This document shows positions 23,212-36,120 of a stretch of 64,000 nucleotides of DNA, in pieces. The notes beneath the pieces were generated by a model that made no database searches, was not told the origin of the DNA, and saw only the letters and a list, made by a program, of their open reading frames with translations. Position 1 is the first letter of the stretch. The number at the start of each line of letters is the position of its first letter. A program made the translations under genes and the position numbers. Location: assembly GCA_023238725.1 (NCBI GenBank), contig CM041544.1, positions 6,876,001 through 6,940,000 of the forward strand. Reading direction: 5' to 3'. This DNA comes from Scortum barcoo. Lineage: Eukaryota; Chordata; Actinopteri; Centrarchiformes; Terapontidae.

Positions 23212-23711
23212 ATGAGTCATTTTGGGAAATGTACTTATTTGCTAAGAGATGAGGAAACATAACACAAGCATAAGCAGCAAGTCTGACTGTCCAAAGGTAA
23301 CTTCATCTGTCTTCCAGCTCAATAACTATAATTCAAGGTGTAAAAATAACAATTTACCAGGGGTTGTGTACTGGACTGCTTCTTGGATCTGAGCAATTTC
23401 CACCAATGAGCGACGACTTCAGGAAGAGTCCAAAGAACGAGTCCAACACAAAATCACTGCTAAATTGACAAGCTGACAATTTTACACCTCAGTTCATAAG
23501 CTTTAGAGGCGCTGCAAGGCATATTATTTGTTCCTTTGGACAGATGCAGGACACCTGTTTTCCTGCAGTCTTTATGCTAAAATGACCAGCTGCTGTTACC
23601 AGTTGCTTCATACTAAACAGAAAAATTGAGAGTCACATTGATCCTCTCATCTAACTCTCTGCCATAAAGCGAATAAGGATATTTTCCAAAATGTAGAACT
23701 ATTCCCTTAAT
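23212..23711 (+). mobile_element. MITE-like element with imperfect terminal inverted repeats, family D
   Basis: The left end gtcattttgggaaatgtact (followed by tatttgc) pairs imperfectly with the reverse complement of the right end, gcgaataaggatattttcca (followed by aaatgtagaact). Internal words ctttggacagatgcaggaca, cagtctttatgctaa and cctctcatctaactctctgc match a repeat I recall from many teleosts. About 500 bp long. Target-site duplications could not be read with confidence. Confidence 0.7.
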
Positions 23712-26089
23712 TGCAGGTCACTGATACAAAAATCACCATCTCACCATTGAAATACATTTTTATTTATCTATTTAACTGTGTGAAGAACAAGAATTAAATG
23801 CTCTGTGGCGGAGCAGAATACACTTGAATATAATTCCTTAAATGTTAAAATATAATTTGCAAGCTGCTTCCTTGTTGTAGGAGGGAGTTAGACATTAGCG
23901 CTGACTGCAGTTCCCCTGATCGGAGCAGCAGGAAGCCAGGTTAAACATTACCTGGTGTACAGAGCCGGACTGTTCCCCAGAACTAGCAGCAGCTCTGAGT
24001 GACACCTCACAGGATGTGTGCTTTGTAGTACCTATAATCTGCAGCTCTCATAGCAGCACTATCTGCTGCTATGAAGAGAACTGATGCTATCTTTGAAGAT
24101 GTCCTCATGGACTCTCTTTTTAAGGCAGCGGGGTGTCTGGAAGACTTTCACTGCATTTTGAAAGCAGGTGTTTTCTATTACAAGGCTTTACGTCATCTGA
24201 AGATGAGCACTGCCTGTCAACTGGCTGATCTACGGAGAATGCTCGTTGTCACCGCCATGATGAAGTGTGGACTAAAGAGGGCCGAAGAAACAAACCAAAA
24301 GTATTTAGGGTCTCTCTGGAGTGCCCACCTCAGAGGGACTCATGCATTCCCAGCATACACATAGCTTTCATTGTGATTACAGATTGAGTGAGGCTCAGGG
24401 AATAAATCACAAGGTCAGTGAATGGGCTGTCTGACCTTTAACCCCCCGGCTGAGAAAAGACTCTGCTCTATGTCCTGAAGTCATCAGCAAGTAATTACCA
24501 CCAAGGCTCTCAACACCTCTACCATCCCACCCTAACTCGCTGCTGAGCTGCTATTGGACAAGCCCCCTGCTCCACAGAACCTAAATCACTCCGTGGGGCG
24601 GCAGTTATAGACTTGACCTTGGCTTGGTGCAGTTTTCCAGTCCCCGCTCCCACATTTAACTCTGTTTATTGTTTCTCTGTGTCCCAACTTGCTGCTCTGT
24701 CCAGTGGCAGGAGCACAAGAAATTGTAAGTTATGGGAGCAGTAAACAATATTGCTCCAACATGTTTTATTTGCTCCTGGTTGTTACATCTAACAATTGCA
24801 GCCTTAGTAGACTTCGTAATTATTCTGGAGATGTGTCCACTGGCATGACCTGCTCTGCTACGTGGTAATATGGGTATTTGAAAGTAACTGTTTATCTAGG
24901 AGATGTTTAGACATGTGTCAGGGGTCCCTCTCAGTGACGCATGTTTGCCCTTGTGTGGTTGACAGAGTTTGAAAAAACGAGACTGAGTCATTGAGGCAAA
25001 GCATATGTTTTCTTAAGGGACGACGAGGTGAGCCGAGGTTAACTATTTTGACCGTGAACGCCAATCTGAGGCCTAATTTGAGCTGAGCGGTCTCCTGAGG
25101 AGTCACCTCCTCACCAGGGCCCTGACCTTTGACCCCCTCAAGTTGCTTCTGCACTACATCCAGAGAGATAGATAGAGGAAGAGAAGGAAAGTGAAAGAGA
25201 TCCATGTCTCAAGCCTTTGTGCACACATGACAGTACTCTCAAAACACAAGTTGAAAAAAGTACTCCACTACTTTTTTTCTCTGTGTGCATTTGTACACAC
25301 TGTTTACATGGTTTCCCGCACTCAGTAACAGAGGAGCGACTGTGAGTGAGCTGGCTTAACTCAAGGCTTCAGGTGGTCGCAGCATGCCCACCTCCGGAGC
25401 ACAGACTGACAGATTTACATTGTTGTCTACCACATTGTTCTGCACTTGCAAGTCCTAATCACACTGTTGAGCAACGGCATCCCCTGAAAAACCCATCTCT
25501 CAGCATCTACCAGTTTCTATTTCTCCCGCCCTCTTGCCCACGGCAATGGAAGAAACCCTGAGCTGTGCAAAGCAGGGCAGATTAAAAACTCCTACTAGGC
25601 CTATAAAATAACCAAGTACTTCTGAAGGCACCTGGATGGACTCCTCTGCAGAACTGAAAGCACCTCAAGACAAAAGACCTATTGACTAATGCATTTATAT
25701 AAAAGATTATGCCTACACCAACCTTGGAGGCTTGCCGGGAAAAGTCTTTACAATTCTCTCTTCATGTAAACAGACATGTACGCCTGAACATGTGGCAACT
25801 AATGTACACTTCACTCACTCTTGTTGAAAAACTACACCGTACAAATAAATTAATCAAGCTGAGCGCTACACTTCCTTTCAAAGCTCTTAGCAGTTTGGGT
25901 GCCCCGTTAGTGCATATTCCATCAATCATGATCAAATCACTCTGGAAAAATGGGACAAGGCCAACCCACAGAACTGTTCCAACAGAGCGGCGTTTTAGCA
26001 AAGAATGATGGAACTGTAAATGTGGTTTGTGTTGAAGTACAGGATGGTTATGGAGCAGAAACGAAATACATCTGTGAGTTGAGCTGTTT

Positions 26090-26640
26090 CTAGGTAAAGG
26101 TTTTACTTTAATTTAGTTTACTATAGTTTAGTTTGTACCACTGTCTAATTAGTTATGTTATGTTTTATAAGGGGGTTTACAACTTGTAACTAATGGCTTT
26201 TTCTGTAAATAATAAAATATTTATTAATGCCTTTTAGATTAGTAATAAGCCATTTAAAATAAGAATTTTTGTGTTGCCAGGTGTTAAAAAATATTCTTTA
26301 GGAGTTGTGTATCATCTTCCATCATAATTTATATCTTTTAGTCTTGTCTTTTTGGGCAACTGCATAATTAATCAGGAAGACCCCTCTACTGGACTGTTTA
26401 AGCACTTAATAAATTCAACTGTGGATATTTTCCAAGCGGTTGCATGCTCTTTCACAGAGCTAGATTTAAACAGGAAGTTCACTGGCCAACACAGAAGTCC
26501 ATTAATTAATTACTTATTATTGATCAGTAAACCATTATTAAACTCTATCAACCATTAATAAAGTTATGATTTTTAAACTTTAAAAAAAAAAACTGTAAAT
26601 AAAGTATATCTTCTTAGAAGCTGTAACAATTATTTGAGGT
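26090..26640. repeat. A/T-rich interspersed repeat remnant
   Basis: Recurring ttattaatg / attaataaa words, with a short inverted pair taatggctt (26190-26198) and aagccatt (26247-26254). It resembles decayed fish repeats with 'actaatggcttataaatcatta' words. Family and limits are uncertain. Confidence 0.35.
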
Positions 26641-27703
26641 TTTATTCACTTTGATAAAACACACATGCACATCAGTGGTTATAATCATAAATTGTGTATG
26701 AATGTGTACATGAATTTGATACCATATAATAGTATCAGATTCTGATGGCTTTGACAAAACAATCTTCTTGTGCATTCATTATGTTCTGGTTAAGTGTGCC
26801 CAATGCATACAACGTTTGAATATGTGATCTGTCAATATAAACAACCTGTAAGAGAATGGATGTATTCTTGTAAAAAAGATGATATGCCTTGTCAGCCTGG
26901 AAAAGCCACAAATAATCCATCATCCTGTGGAATCAATGTTTGCTGTAATTAAATGTACAACCAGTGCAGTGCAGCAGTGTGGGAAAACCTCAGCTTGTAA
27001 TTACTGTAACAGTGAAAGTCAAGGAGACACACCTAGTAAACTGAGCCCTGAGAATCCTGATGTTCACACTGAATGCCACTCCCCCCACCCCCCCACCCAA
27101 AAAAAAGCTAAAGTTGCAAGAGAAAGCTCCCCCCACTCTAAACACACACACACACCCATTTGAACCCTGGGCCGGCCTCTCTCTCACTCGCCTGCGCTAC
27201 CCAGCACGAGCTGTCACTCCTTTAGTATGTCACCCTGATTCACAGTGACAACAAACAACTGGCCATGCTACACACTACCCATGATCCCTCAACAAAAACT
27301 GAGGTGGGGAGGGGGAGTTGGAAGAGGAGTGGGGGCAGACGGGGACATTTAAGAGGGGACAGAGAGAAGGGAGAGAGGGCATAGGGTAGAAACGCCGCAA
27401 AGAAAGAGCCAAAGGGAGGGGAAGCTATTGTTATGTATATGGAGCCATTTTCCGTCATATTTGCTTAAAAGCCATTTTAATATTTCCTTCCACATCACGA
27501 TGTCCTGCTGCGTTGTTGCAGCAGAAAAACCCACAATTAAATATTTTTTTATGGCTGTTGTTCCAAAAGGCCACAATGACACTGGAAATCAATAGGGGTT
27601 GATCAGAGGGGTTGATAGGTTGAGGAATAGTATGCTGGTGACCTCTGACCTCAAAGTGTAGAAGAAAAAAGTGAGAGGTGGAGCGAGGAGGGGGGCACAG
27701 TTT

Positions 27704-27710
<7 letters not shown>

Positions 27711-27749
<39 letters not shown>
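27711..27749. repeat. (AC)n microsatellite, about 19 uninterrupted units
   Basis: The longest pure dinucleotide run in the window. Confidence 0.97.
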
Positions 27750-27753
<4 letters not shown>

Positions 27754-29246
27754 CCCTCTCAAATGCAGCGCTTAGATTGAGGTTTTGTACAAGTGTGAGG
27801 AGCATTTTCATTCCCTGAGAGACTTTAAAAGTAGACCAAAGAAAAAGCCAGGGAGGGAAATGGAAGCAAAGGGAAGAATACCAATAGGTAGAAAAATAGG
27901 AATGAAATGGAAATAGGAGAGTGGGGGCGGGGGGAGTGTGGGAGAAAACAGAGTGAGAAAAAGAAAAAGGAACATGACCCAAGGTTCAGCTGAAGACAAG
28001 GCATAAATCAAAGATGGCGTGAAAACATGGCACCTTTGGGCTCTCCGTTTAGCTTTCCGGCCGTGGAGCCAAATTGTTCTCTAGCAGAGCGCAGCCACCT
28101 TTGAGGCTTGATGTGCTAATAGCGCTGATCAGTTGTTGTTTATCCAGCATTACTCAGAAGAGCCAAATCAATCACTGTGTAAACATTAACAAGGGTGCAG
28201 AGGGCTGGGGGCGGGAAACTCTTTCAGGGAAAAAGCAGGAATTCACTCAGGCACGGCATGACAAACAGGGCCACTTCTCAACCAAACTACGCTGAAGTGC
28301 AAACAGTGCCTGGAGAAAGCCCCTCACCTTTCGATCAGTTTAAAAGGAAGTTCCCACAAAATATGAGAAACTGGCCAAATATTTGTTTTGGGCATGCAAT
28401 CCTTATCTGTACAGTTTCTCAGTCATATTCAGTGAATATGATGGGCTGGATTTCACTGTAAAACATTCCTGTTTCAGCAAGACTGTTGATTCCACATCAT
28501 CTTTAAAAAAATGCTTTAAACAAAATTAAGAATTGTGATGTACAATTCTTTGGATGCTACTCATTTAATATTTTAATTGAATGTTTTCCCTGATTCCTGT
28601 TATTCTCTCTTCATTCAAACATGTTTTGACAAAAGAAGTAAAACATAATGTCCTCTTTGAACAGATTTTTTCATTTATTATAAAACCAACATGATATCAA
28701 GAGTAAGTTTGCGGGTCCATAATTCTTGTAAATGACAACATTTTTATGACTTAAAAATGTGACAGAAATGCAGAAATGTTTAGCAACGTTTAGCAGCAAT
28801 AAGTCGGTCAGTGTTAAACTTCCTCCTCGTCATGCTCTTACAGCAGTTGTGTAAGTGGTCGTGGCATGTGTGCCATGTGTATTTCATCGGATGTCGTCTG
28901 CGTTCGACCATCATAGCCTGCAGCCAGTCTAGACAGGGAACTTGTTTACTCGACAGCAACAGCACATAAATGCGTCCAAGCAGATTCCCTCATCTGTATC
29001 ACTTCACTTCACTCCTGTGGTCAGTGACCGTCAGCTGCCCACGATGACTTTGAACGCAGCAGATGTTTAGCTTTGTGGTTAATGTTATTGTTGTGTGGAA
29101 CATCATATATGTACTTTTTTTAACAGCATCATCTGTTTGTATGTGTGCATATAGTGTGTGTCTGTGTGTGTGTGTGTCTTCACAAGTGACTGCATGTTAC
29201 ACAAGAGAGTTCTGCCGAAACTGAAGAGACTGCATGGTAGGGAGGA

Positions 29247-29856
29247 CAGTACTGTAGTAAAGAGTAAAGTGGGGGAGGCTGAGTGTCAGTAAAGAGAGCA
29301 GTAAAGTAATGTAGAGAAGAATACAGTACAGCACAGTGGAATACAATAGAATATAGTAGTATAGAGTAGAGTGGAGTACAGTAGAGTAGTATACAGTAGA
29401 GTAGAGCAGAGTGAGTGGAGAAGAGTAAAATAAAGTACTGTACAGTAAAAAAGAATAAAAAGAATAAAGTGTGGGTGAGTGAAGAAGAGGTTAGTAAGAG
29501 TAGAGCAATGCAGAGCTAGAGCTAGTAGAGTAGAGATGGCTTAAGTACACTATAGAAAAGTACATTAGTGTAGATTAGTAGAAGAGAGTAGAGGAGAGAA
29601 GTATGGTAGAGCAGATTAGAGTAGAATAAAGTAGAATAGATAAAGTAGAGTAAAATACAGTAGAGTAGAATAGAATATACTAAAGTACAGTAGAGTAAAG
29701 TAGAGTAGAATAGAATAGAACAGATGAAAGTACATTAGACTAAAGTACACCAGAGGAGAGTACAGTAAAATACAGTAAAGTACAATAGCGTAGAGTATAA
29801 TAGACTAAAGTACACAAGAGAAAAGTACAGTAGAGTAAAATAGAGTAGAGTAGAGC
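29247..29856. repeat. Imperfect pentanucleotide array, AGTAG / AGTAC / AATAG type
   Basis: About 0.6 kb built from 5-bp units such as agtag, agtac, agtaa and aatag (for example cagtagagtagtatacagta). A non-periodic patch interrupts it near 29470-29530. The plus strand is nearly free of C apart from acag/tac units. Expansion and decay of a simple pentamer explains it. Confidence 0.9.
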
Positions 29857-32800
29857 ATGTCTTTATTACTCCCAGAGGTCTGGGGTTCACTCAGTCTTCA
29901 GTGAAAACAAACACACTGGCGACAGATGAGTTGATTCAATTTCTTCTGCCTCACGCTAGAAGATGGACAGCCAGCGAGCAGCCGCCATCTGGGTGTCAGG
30001 CTGCTTGGCTGGTGGGTGAACTGTGTGCCTATGGAGCGGGGGTCTGTCGGGGGGTGTCGGGCCATGTGTCCCCTCTGAGGGGGGGCGCGGGGGTCCTGGT
30101 GGGCCTTGTCGCCTGTGACCATGATGCCTGTTCCCCCTGACCCAGAGCAGCACCCCTCACCCCAAACACGGCTCACGCATCCAAACACACAGATGCACAA
30201 TACCGGGTCAATGGCCACTTGCTCGATCCATTAACGCTCTGTTAGCTTTTATATGAGCTTACAATGTTATGAAAAGCACATGTCCAAAGGTTGCAATACA
30301 ATGGAAAAGCTGGTGAGCAGATTCACACTCGAGGTCTGGTAACAGTTTGCAATGCCAATATACTGTTCAACCACTAAACAGCACAAAATGAACAATCCTG
30401 CTTTTGTTCATCAATGCTCTTTTTCTTCATTTACAGCCTTGGTTTGGAGGTTTTCAGTCTTTTAGAGTAAATCTATGTTAAAATCTTCCCCTCCTGCATG
30501 TGTAAGTTTCAGCTTCAACCACTGGTGTTTCAAGTTGGATGGGGTGATGAATTGGACCTCATTCTGCAAGCAAAGAGCCTCTACCAAAGAAAGCCACCGC
30601 ACACCAAAATCCCAAATCACACATAATGCATGTTACAGACATTTAGAGAGATGATGACAGAAGATGATGCAGCTACAGGGACAGTTTAATAGGATCACAT
30701 GCTGTTTTTTTACATCCATTTGACAAAACTGAAATAAGAATACAGTTTGAATCAAAGTGCTCTCTCCGTTTTTACTGATTTGTCTGTAAATTTGCATGAA
30801 ATCCAACAGTTCATGTAGTGTCGACCGGGCTGTCAAACGTCTTTCTCTGTGTGTTTTTGTGTGTTTTTTTGAGACTGTACACAATAAAAAAGGGAGCCTG
30901 TCACAAGAAAGGGAAGATTAAGGAACATATGAAGTTGGAAAAGAAAACTTTTCCACTTAAAATTTAGTTACACCAACACCACGCTGCACCCCTCCAAGAT
31001 ATGTTATGAAGCAGTTGAATACATCAGGTACATACACACAGAGTTTTAATTGGGCTTTGAGAGTTTAAGAGCGAGTATGAGCCCATCTGCCCCTGGTATC
31101 CGGGCTCTGTGCTTGGGGGGGGGGGGCGATGATCGGACTGCTGCTGGCGTGGAGTCTGAATAGGCCGACGGCTGAGCTAAGAGCGCTGTGTGCACATGGC
31201 CTCCATGGCTAATCTGCTAATGTATTCCAGAGGTCAGGAGGGTTTCGCACCAAATCAATGGAGGGATTTACACAGCTTTCCCCTGGAATGTGCTCCATCC
31301 GCACTCTGCTTCAGGGAAAACATCCACCTCTGCTTTGCCAGGCCGTCCAATTTTCCGCAGCATTTAACCACAAAAAAGGAAGAGCGAAGTGAAAAAAAAA
31401 GCATGGAGGTGCAGAGAGGCACTCTCTTACCCATCCCTTGTTTTTTACATGTCTGCGACAAAAAGTCAGCAGCGACAGTCAGAGATGTTGCAGTGTCCCT
31501 GTTTCTGTGTACAACCATATCCAACCTGTTTGGTATTTAAGAGTTCACTGACACAGGGATGGCTGAGCAGTGATGTAAGAAAGGGCTGAGCTTTTTACGT
31601 TATGGGGTAAAAGGTGAAAAGACAGCAGGGAGGGAAGAAGCAAAGAATGCAAAGAGGAGCGGTGAGGGCCTTCATGTGGAACGGTTTTTGAACTGCATCC
31701 AAAATCTGTGTACCATCAGTATCTATCTGCTCTCGTAACGCGAAGCACTGAGGTCCAAATGTGAATGTCTCAAAGGTCGGCTGAAACAGGGCAAAAAATG
31801 GGAGCAATGGTGGAGCGTGATGCAGTTACACAAGTGTTAAAAAAAACAAGACTTGGTTATGCTTGAAATGATCTAGTCGGTGCAAGGTTTTGTATAAAGG
31901 CAAAACTCTTTATATGGTGTTTGGAGAAGAGATGCCCTCGAATGATATTCCCCTCGCTGAATCTAGTATCTCCAAGGAGGGTTGTGAGAAATCATTTAAA
32001 AGAATTCAGTTCCAGCTTCACTCAGCTATAATCCCGAGCCTGTAACAGAGAGCCGTGACCCTGCAACAGATGCCCACAGTGATCCCTGGACAAAGAAAAA
32101 GCCAGAGAGAGAGGGGCGAGAACAAACAGCAGGGAGGGAAAGTGCTTACTCGCTCAGCCTAGCACTCACGGTTCCTGACGTGAGATCGAGGGAGATATTT
32201 CCATCTCCTTATCTGTAGTGTGTCCGTGTGTGTTTTATGCGAATGTGTGTCAGTCGGGCCCACCGTGCGTTGGAATGCAGCGGGGTTACTGCGGCGCTCC
32301 GTCCCTCCTCTGCTCGCCGTCTCTGGCTGCTGGAGTGGGCCCGGCTCTCGGGGCATAAATAAGCCGGCCTGCACGGAGGAGGACGCCTGAAACCCAGACA
32401 AACAGACGCACAGTACGAGGGGCCCTGGCCTTAACTCCAGACAGCCAAGCTTGGACCAAACCAGACACACACACATACGGGGAAAGAGAGAGAGAGAGAA
32501 CCAGGGCGGCTCACTTTCACTGCCCTTAAACTCAGTTATAGAGGTCGGAGGTCGGCTTCATATAAATGTGTTCAGCTCCATTCACTTTGAAAGGGAGATT
32601 GATGTTCAGCTCTAAAGGGACTTCTCATGTTATTCTTTCACATATCTGTCTCAGGGTGAGATATGTTTCGTGAAACTCCCACATGTAAGGCTGATAATCA
32701 AAAAAAAAAAGAGAGTTTTATGTAAATAGTGGATTTACAGTATCTAGATCTTTGAAAGGATGAACTATAAAGGCAGATAGGGATTAAGATCTTTGTCCAA

Positions 32801-34901
32801 TGTTGCAGATGTTTTAATCTGACAGGCAGAGGCCCCCGGCGCTTGACACCTTGCATTACGTTTAACATCACCATTACTCTTAAATCACACAGCAAATATC
32901 ACGCGCTCTTCTGGAACTCTTCAAAATGCTCTTATTCTCTCCCCCGTCTCTTGTCAAAACTCCCCCTCCATCTCGCTAACTTTTGCCATCCCTCTCTATC
33001 ATCGAGCTGATCTGTCTGCGACTGCTCGCTTCACTGCTGCAATGCTACATGATCTGTTTACCAATACTGTACTTAGCTGCCGGGCGGAGGAAGAGACATG
33101 ACAAAAGACTGTTTTAAGGGGGATCGGAATCGACTCTCAGGGTTAACCTCGAGCTCAGTATCCGACTGTAGCACGAAAGGGGACTTGATGGTCTCATGAG
33201 AAGGAACATTTGAGCATGGAGCGCATTTATTTGTGTCATTTAATCTACAAGAGCAGTTTGGAAAAATAATTTGCCCGAAGCCGGATCAGAAGACCTCTCT
33301 CATGTCTGTATCGTAAATATGAAGCCACTGCCAGCTAGCCTGTCCAGAGGTAACAAAATGGAGGAGTTCAGCACATGTACAAACAAATCTTTAACACAGA
33401 CTCTTGGATGGTGCTGCATAGACTTACTTTTGCACTAAACTGGATGTTGCGGCTGAAACAAGCAGACAAACAGACTGAATGTAACACAGAAGTTAAGACA
33501 GGTCTGCATGTGCTTTTGAACAGCGATGCTCTCTCTTAGAAAAAAAAAGAAAGTAAAAAGTCAGAGATCTTTCTTTCTTTGAGCACATATCAATATAAGT
33601 CATTAAGTTCATAATTTTAGAGGTTAAAATGAGAGATGAGCTTTATCCTTCTCTTTATCCTTCACCAAGTTCACCCACGAAGCCCCCTTGCTCATACCCC
33701 CTCCCCTCTCCACATGACTCAGCCCCACCCTGCCTCTTGTCCCGAGCCCCATCCTCCTCATTGTCATGATCTCTCCATTCATCTGCCAGAGTGTTTCCTG
33801 TGCCCGGTGTGATGGGGGGTCAGCAGTTTGATAAACCCATAAAAGGCCCCCAAGTTAGCCCATGAAGGCCCCGGATGGCCTCTGTCACCCGTTCCCACAG
33901 ACCGCCTGTCTGTCAGCCCCTGTGACTGACAAGCCCTGTCACCCCGTGCCCTGATGCTCACGCCCACTCCAACTACATCCACCCCCCCACGGGCCTCTCA
34001 AAAAACCACACACATTAAAAATCACCCAGTCTGGCTTGCCACTCATTAATATGACCAACAAAAGCTTCAGCCGCACACTCTTGCGCCTTGTCAGTCCACC
34101 AGTGAGGGGGGGGGGGGGGAGTGGGCACGGTGCCCAATGACTCCACCTCATCCAGTCACGAACGGGGTCTCTTTCTGTCCTCCCCTCTGGCCCTTCAGAC
34201 TCTCTGAAAAGAAAGAATGCACCATGCTAAATCTGCGCACAAGGGATGGTGGTCGGTGTGAAAAGACTGACACTGATGCCACCCTCCCCCTGGCACAATG
34301 ACACAGATGCTCCTGGCAGGAGGCTAAGAGCTCGGCCCCGTGTCCTACAACATCAGGATATTTAGTACTTGGTGGCAATTTGGCTGCTGAGCATAAGGCT
34401 CTGGTGTGTTTTTATACTTTTCAGTTCTCATTAACCCACACAAATTGGATGAAAGGGTGTTCTCATTTTCAGTAATGGCTCAAAGAGGATAATAAAGATG
34501 CACTGTTCAGGGGGAGTTTTGTGGTTTTGGTGATTTGCTGGGATATCAGTTCAGTAATTGAGCTATTTACTTTACCTATCGGGATTTTGAAACAGGACAT
34601 CTCTGCCTGAAGGCAACTTTCATTTACCATTTCCTCCTTCCATATTCCATTTTTTTATACCTTCCCTGTATCTGCAACTTCACAGCATCACTGTGAGCTG
34701 TAATTCAGAGGAGTGGACAGTTAACTCAGGAAAAGAGGGTTTTCATGAAGCTGTAAGAAGTGAAAAAACAGAGCTGCGTTATTAAAATCTTCTGATACAG
34801 CTTGAGTAGCAACATGTACGACATCCTGAAACTGATTGAAGATTTGAACAACTGAACATTTACAGCTGAGCTGCATTTTCTTTCATTCGTGTTGCAGCCA
34901 C

Positions 34902-35232
34902 AGTTTAAAGGGACTCCACCATTTCACATAATGGTTAATTTGCTCTTCACAGGGAGGTACTAATCAGTCTCTTAGAAAATAAGACTAGTGATGTCACCAG
35001 GGTTTGCAAAAAACTGTGTTACAAACTTGGATTGACAGCATTAACATTACCTGATAATAAATCAGTGCTACTTTATGGAAAATTGGAATGTTTTGGGAAT
35101 ATGGGATGTTTTGGGAGCCGAACCCAAAGAAGAGATTACAAGTCAGGATATCTGCCTCTTTTTTTATATTAGACTCTCTGATAGTCCCTCAACTTAATGG
35201 ATCTGCAATGTTACTCCTTTAATGCAACAGCC
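34902..35232. mobile_element. Possible MITE remnant
   Basis: Begins ttaaagggactccacc and ends gttactcctttaatg. The reverse complement of the end, attaaaggagtaac, resembles the start. The words aatttgctcttcacag and gatgtcaccagggtttgc between them are typical of fish repeats I recall, but the family is not identified. Confidence 0.35.
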
Positions 35233-36073
35233 AATCATGTGGCCTCCAGCTGGGTATTAACAGAACCAACTGAAAATAGTTTTCTTGGTCACAGTGTAAA
35301 CAACATCTTGTGACATGGACAAAGAAAAAAAAGGTTCTTGGAATTGGAGAGTTTGTGAATTAAGTTTGCTGCATAATTGTTATTGTACAAATACTGGTAA
35401 TTACAGGTAATTCACATATAATATCATCTAAAATTCATTTAACTGTAGATAATAGTTGACCTTCTTTCTGTAAATAAGCTTATTACAAGACTGTAATAAT
35501 AACAATCTTTACTATTATCTTTACTAAGTGTTGCTTTCAGTGCTGTGTGCAGTTTTGACTTAATCAAAAATATTTCCTGCGATGCTAAAGAGGCAAGACG
35601 CCTGTGACATTTGCAGCTCGCAGTTCAATGGTGCATTTATAGTTTTAACTGTGCAATGCCAACATTTTTCTGGAAATGAACTGTCTTTAGTTTATGTTGT
35701 GGCTTGGTTAGCTTATTATAATTTCCACAGTTATATTTACTTCACTCCTTCCCAAAAGGATACAATTACTAGAAATGTTCTCTATCTCACCATCTGTTCA
35801 GCTTTGTTCCCTTCACCACGCAGGTTCTTGCCCGCAACCCCATATCTCACCCCTGCATTGAGGGCTGGGGGTGGGTATCCCAGCCAGTGGAGGCCGGTCC
35901 TGTCTCAAGACACACATCAGTGTGATGGAAAGTCGCCTTAAGAGGCCAGAAACTCAGCTCACCCTGTCTAAAGCCAGCTGCTTTAGAGAAGCGAAGGAGA
36001 ATTAAGAGGAAATTTATGGGAGGGAGAGAGGAGGCTTTCTGTCAGAAGATGAGATAATCTGAAGAGGGGCAGC

Positions 36074-36117
<44 letters not shown>
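36074..36117. repeat. Compound (TC)n-(AC)n microsatellite
   Basis: About 8 TC units pass directly into about 14 AC units. Confidence 0.95.

Positions 36118-36120
<3 letters not shown>

Noticed and set aside
24071..24364. 97-codon plus-strand frame with a protein-like composition
   Set aside because: No family recognised, no splice or promoter context, and a length within chance expectation for 27 kb of intergenic DNA.
27455..27982. 175-codon open frame on the minus strand
   Set aside because: It runs through the (AC)n microsatellite and pyrimidine-rich flanks. The open frame is an artefact of low complexity.
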